Source: Demequina rhizosphaerae
GTDB lineage: Bacteria; Actinomycetota; Actinomycetes; Actinomycetales; Demequinaceae
NCBI RefSeq assembly: GCF_000971255.1
Contig: NZ_BBMC01000013.1
Span: 1 to 37,463, forward strand
Direction: 5' to 3'
DNA length: 37,463 nt
The notes beneath the pieces are model-generated. The model searched no databases, was not told where the DNA came from, and saw nothing but the letters and a program-made list of their open reading frames with translations. Positions 36,816 through 37,463 of this stretch are shown here, piece after piece. Position numbers and translations under genes: made by a program. Position 1 is the stretch's first letter. Each line of letters begins with the position of its first letter.

Positions 36816-37463
36816 AAGGCCCCTCCTTCGGGAGGGGCCTTTGGTGTTTCTTGGGCTGGTAGTCGCGGGTTTCGTCGAGGTGGTGTTCTGCGATGATCTC
36901 GCCGGTGGTGCGGTCGATGACGAGGGTGTCGCGGCCGGCCATGAGGAGCACGATGTCGGTTCCGCGGTGGGCGCGTCCGATGCCGAGGTGGCGTAGCTTG
37001 CCGGCCCAGCGCACGGTGATGGTGCCGCCGGGGTCGACGATGTCGTGGCGGACGCGCCAATGGCGCTCGAGGAGCTCGATCGAGGGCTGGTCCTTGGGTA
37101 GCGCGGTGTAGGCCTCGGCAGGGGTGCGCCGTGCGAGCGACCGGTGGGGGCGCTCGTGGTTGTAGACATGCTGGAAGGTGTGCAACACGTGTTGCATCGC
37201 GTCGATCGTGTCGGCGTCGGGCCTGGCCGCGAGCCACTTCTTCAGGGTCTGGTGAAAGCGTTCGATCTTGCCCTGGGTCTGGGGGTGGCCCGGGTGGCCG
37301 TTCTTCTGCTTGACGCCTAGGGATGCGATGACGTGCTCGAAGTGGTTGGGGCCGCCTTTGTAGTTGGCGAACCGGGTGGTGTAGATCAGCCCGTTGTCCG
37401 TCAGCGTCGACGCTGGTAGACCGTGCTCACGTGCGGTGGTCAGGAACGTGGTGGTCACGATCG
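36811..37463 (-). CDS. IS481-family transposase, 5' end missing
   Basis: The C-terminal 217 or so residues of a DDE transposase; the frame is open at the right edge. Counting from GTG 37458, Asp21 (LTDNGLIY) and Glu66 (TQGKIERFH) are the second and third catalytic residues; the first Asp and the helix-turn-helix lie outside. HVYNHERPHRSLARRTPAEAY (about 95-115) is the typical integrase-core end. A C-terminal extension (about 130-215, with RHWRVRHDIVDPGGTITVRWAGKLRHLGIG) is found in one IS481 subgroup and is absent from the element at the left edge. The last codons form a terminator-like hairpin. Confidence 0.9.
   Translation of the reverse strand, partial: IVTTTFLTTAREHGLPASTLTDNGLIYTTRFANYKGGPNHFEHVIASLGVKQKNGHPGHPQTQGKIERFHQTLKKWLAARPDADTIDAMQHVLHTFQHVYNHERPHRSLARRTPAEAYTALPKDQPSIELLERHWRVRHDIVDPGGTITVRWAGKLRHLGIGRAHRGTDIVLLMAGRDTLVIDRTTGEIIAEHHLDETRDYQPKKHQRPLPKEGPL
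36815..36842. terminator. perfect 12-bp hairpin inside the transposase 3' end
   Basis: AAAGGCCCCTCC (36815-36826), loop TTCG, GGAGGGGCCTTT (36831-36842). With A and T runs at both feet it can act on both strands and may shield the element from outside transcription. Confidence 0.7.

Larger units (their letters stand above)
36767..37463 (-). mobile_element. second IS481-family element, partial at window edge
   Basis: The outer end is probably TGTGATGTGTCGGG, starting at 36767, 4 nt after the tRNA. The element continues past the right edge. The target duplication cannot be checked because the other end is missing. Confidence 0.7.

Noticed and set aside
1..37463. GATCGTG at the left edge and, reversed, at the right edge
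   Set aside because: Seven matching bases inside two different transposase genes are too few to show a circular or overlapping contig.
1..37463. CRISPR arrays, prophage genes, toxin-antitoxin pairs, restriction systems
   Set aside because: No regularly spaced repeats, no phage structural or integrase genes of the tyrosine or serine type, and no recognisable defence or toxin genes were found on either strand.

Overview
The window is high-GC DNA from an actinobacterium, probably an order Micrococcales-like free-living species. This is inferred from the strong G/C third-position bias, the many genes with a TAnnnT -10 box 6-8 nt before the start codon (leaderless transcription), a short MutY, a DUF6458 protein, and the mix of TetR, MerR and ArsR regulators. 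No rRNA, CRISPR array, prophage or plasmid function is visible. Both edges lie inside different IS481-family transposase genes, so the stretch looks like one assembly contig broken at repeated insertion sequences; the roughly 36 kb between them reads as ordinary chromosome.

Layout. 1-764: right part of an IS481-family element inserted at a CTAG site that is also the mutY stop codon. 760-6655: DNA repair and housekeeping (mutY, a membrane protein, radA, a proline/alanine-rich membrane protein overlapping a TetR gene, proC). 6761-8749: a class V aminotransferase-fold enzyme divergent from its likely LysR regulator. 8750-9230: the only long gene-free stretch, packed with inverted repeats. 9231-14740: a three-gene operon (DUF4956 membrane protein, VTC-type polyphosphate polymerase domain protein, Cthe_2159-like beta-repeat lipoprotein) divergent from an OmpR-type response regulator and histidine kinase. 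14726-19484: two TetR-controlled transport loci (a DHA2 drug exporter and an ABC exporter) around a cupin gene. 19498-22171: SRPBCC proteins, a PrmC-like methyltransferase and an ArsR/SRPBCC operon. 22289-25653: FKBP isomerase, a membrane methyltransferase-like protein, a GNAT-AAA fusion, a DUF1801 protein and a nucleoside deaminase. 25746-30519: a large DUF11-like surface protein, a cation/proton antiporter and an epimerase-like protein. 30560-34012: YCII protein, MerR with divergent aldo/keto reductase, MFS exporter. 34130-36762: small proteins, a lipoprotein, a LURP-one-like protein and tRNA-Gly(CCC). 36767-37463: a second IS481-family element directly behind the tRNA.

How parts fit. The strongest candidate for an undescribed system is 8755-14740. 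Three copies of an 11-bp-period direct repeat, CTGGGAG-N4-CTGGGAG, sit at the promoter of the polymer operon, at the promoter of the two-component system, and in the gene-free stretch. The last could drive a leftward structured RNA whose arm is complementary to the shared Shine-Dalgarno leader of two genes of that operon. Several regulator/target pairs have readable operators: LysR T-N11-A box, TetR palindromes, an ArsR palindrome over its own start codon, a MerR palindrome in a 19-bp promoter spacer, and a CsoR/FrmR-like site before the GNAT-AAA gene. A 10-mer, GGACGATGCG, occurs 16 times across the chromosome part, in genes and between genes, far above what base composition predicts.
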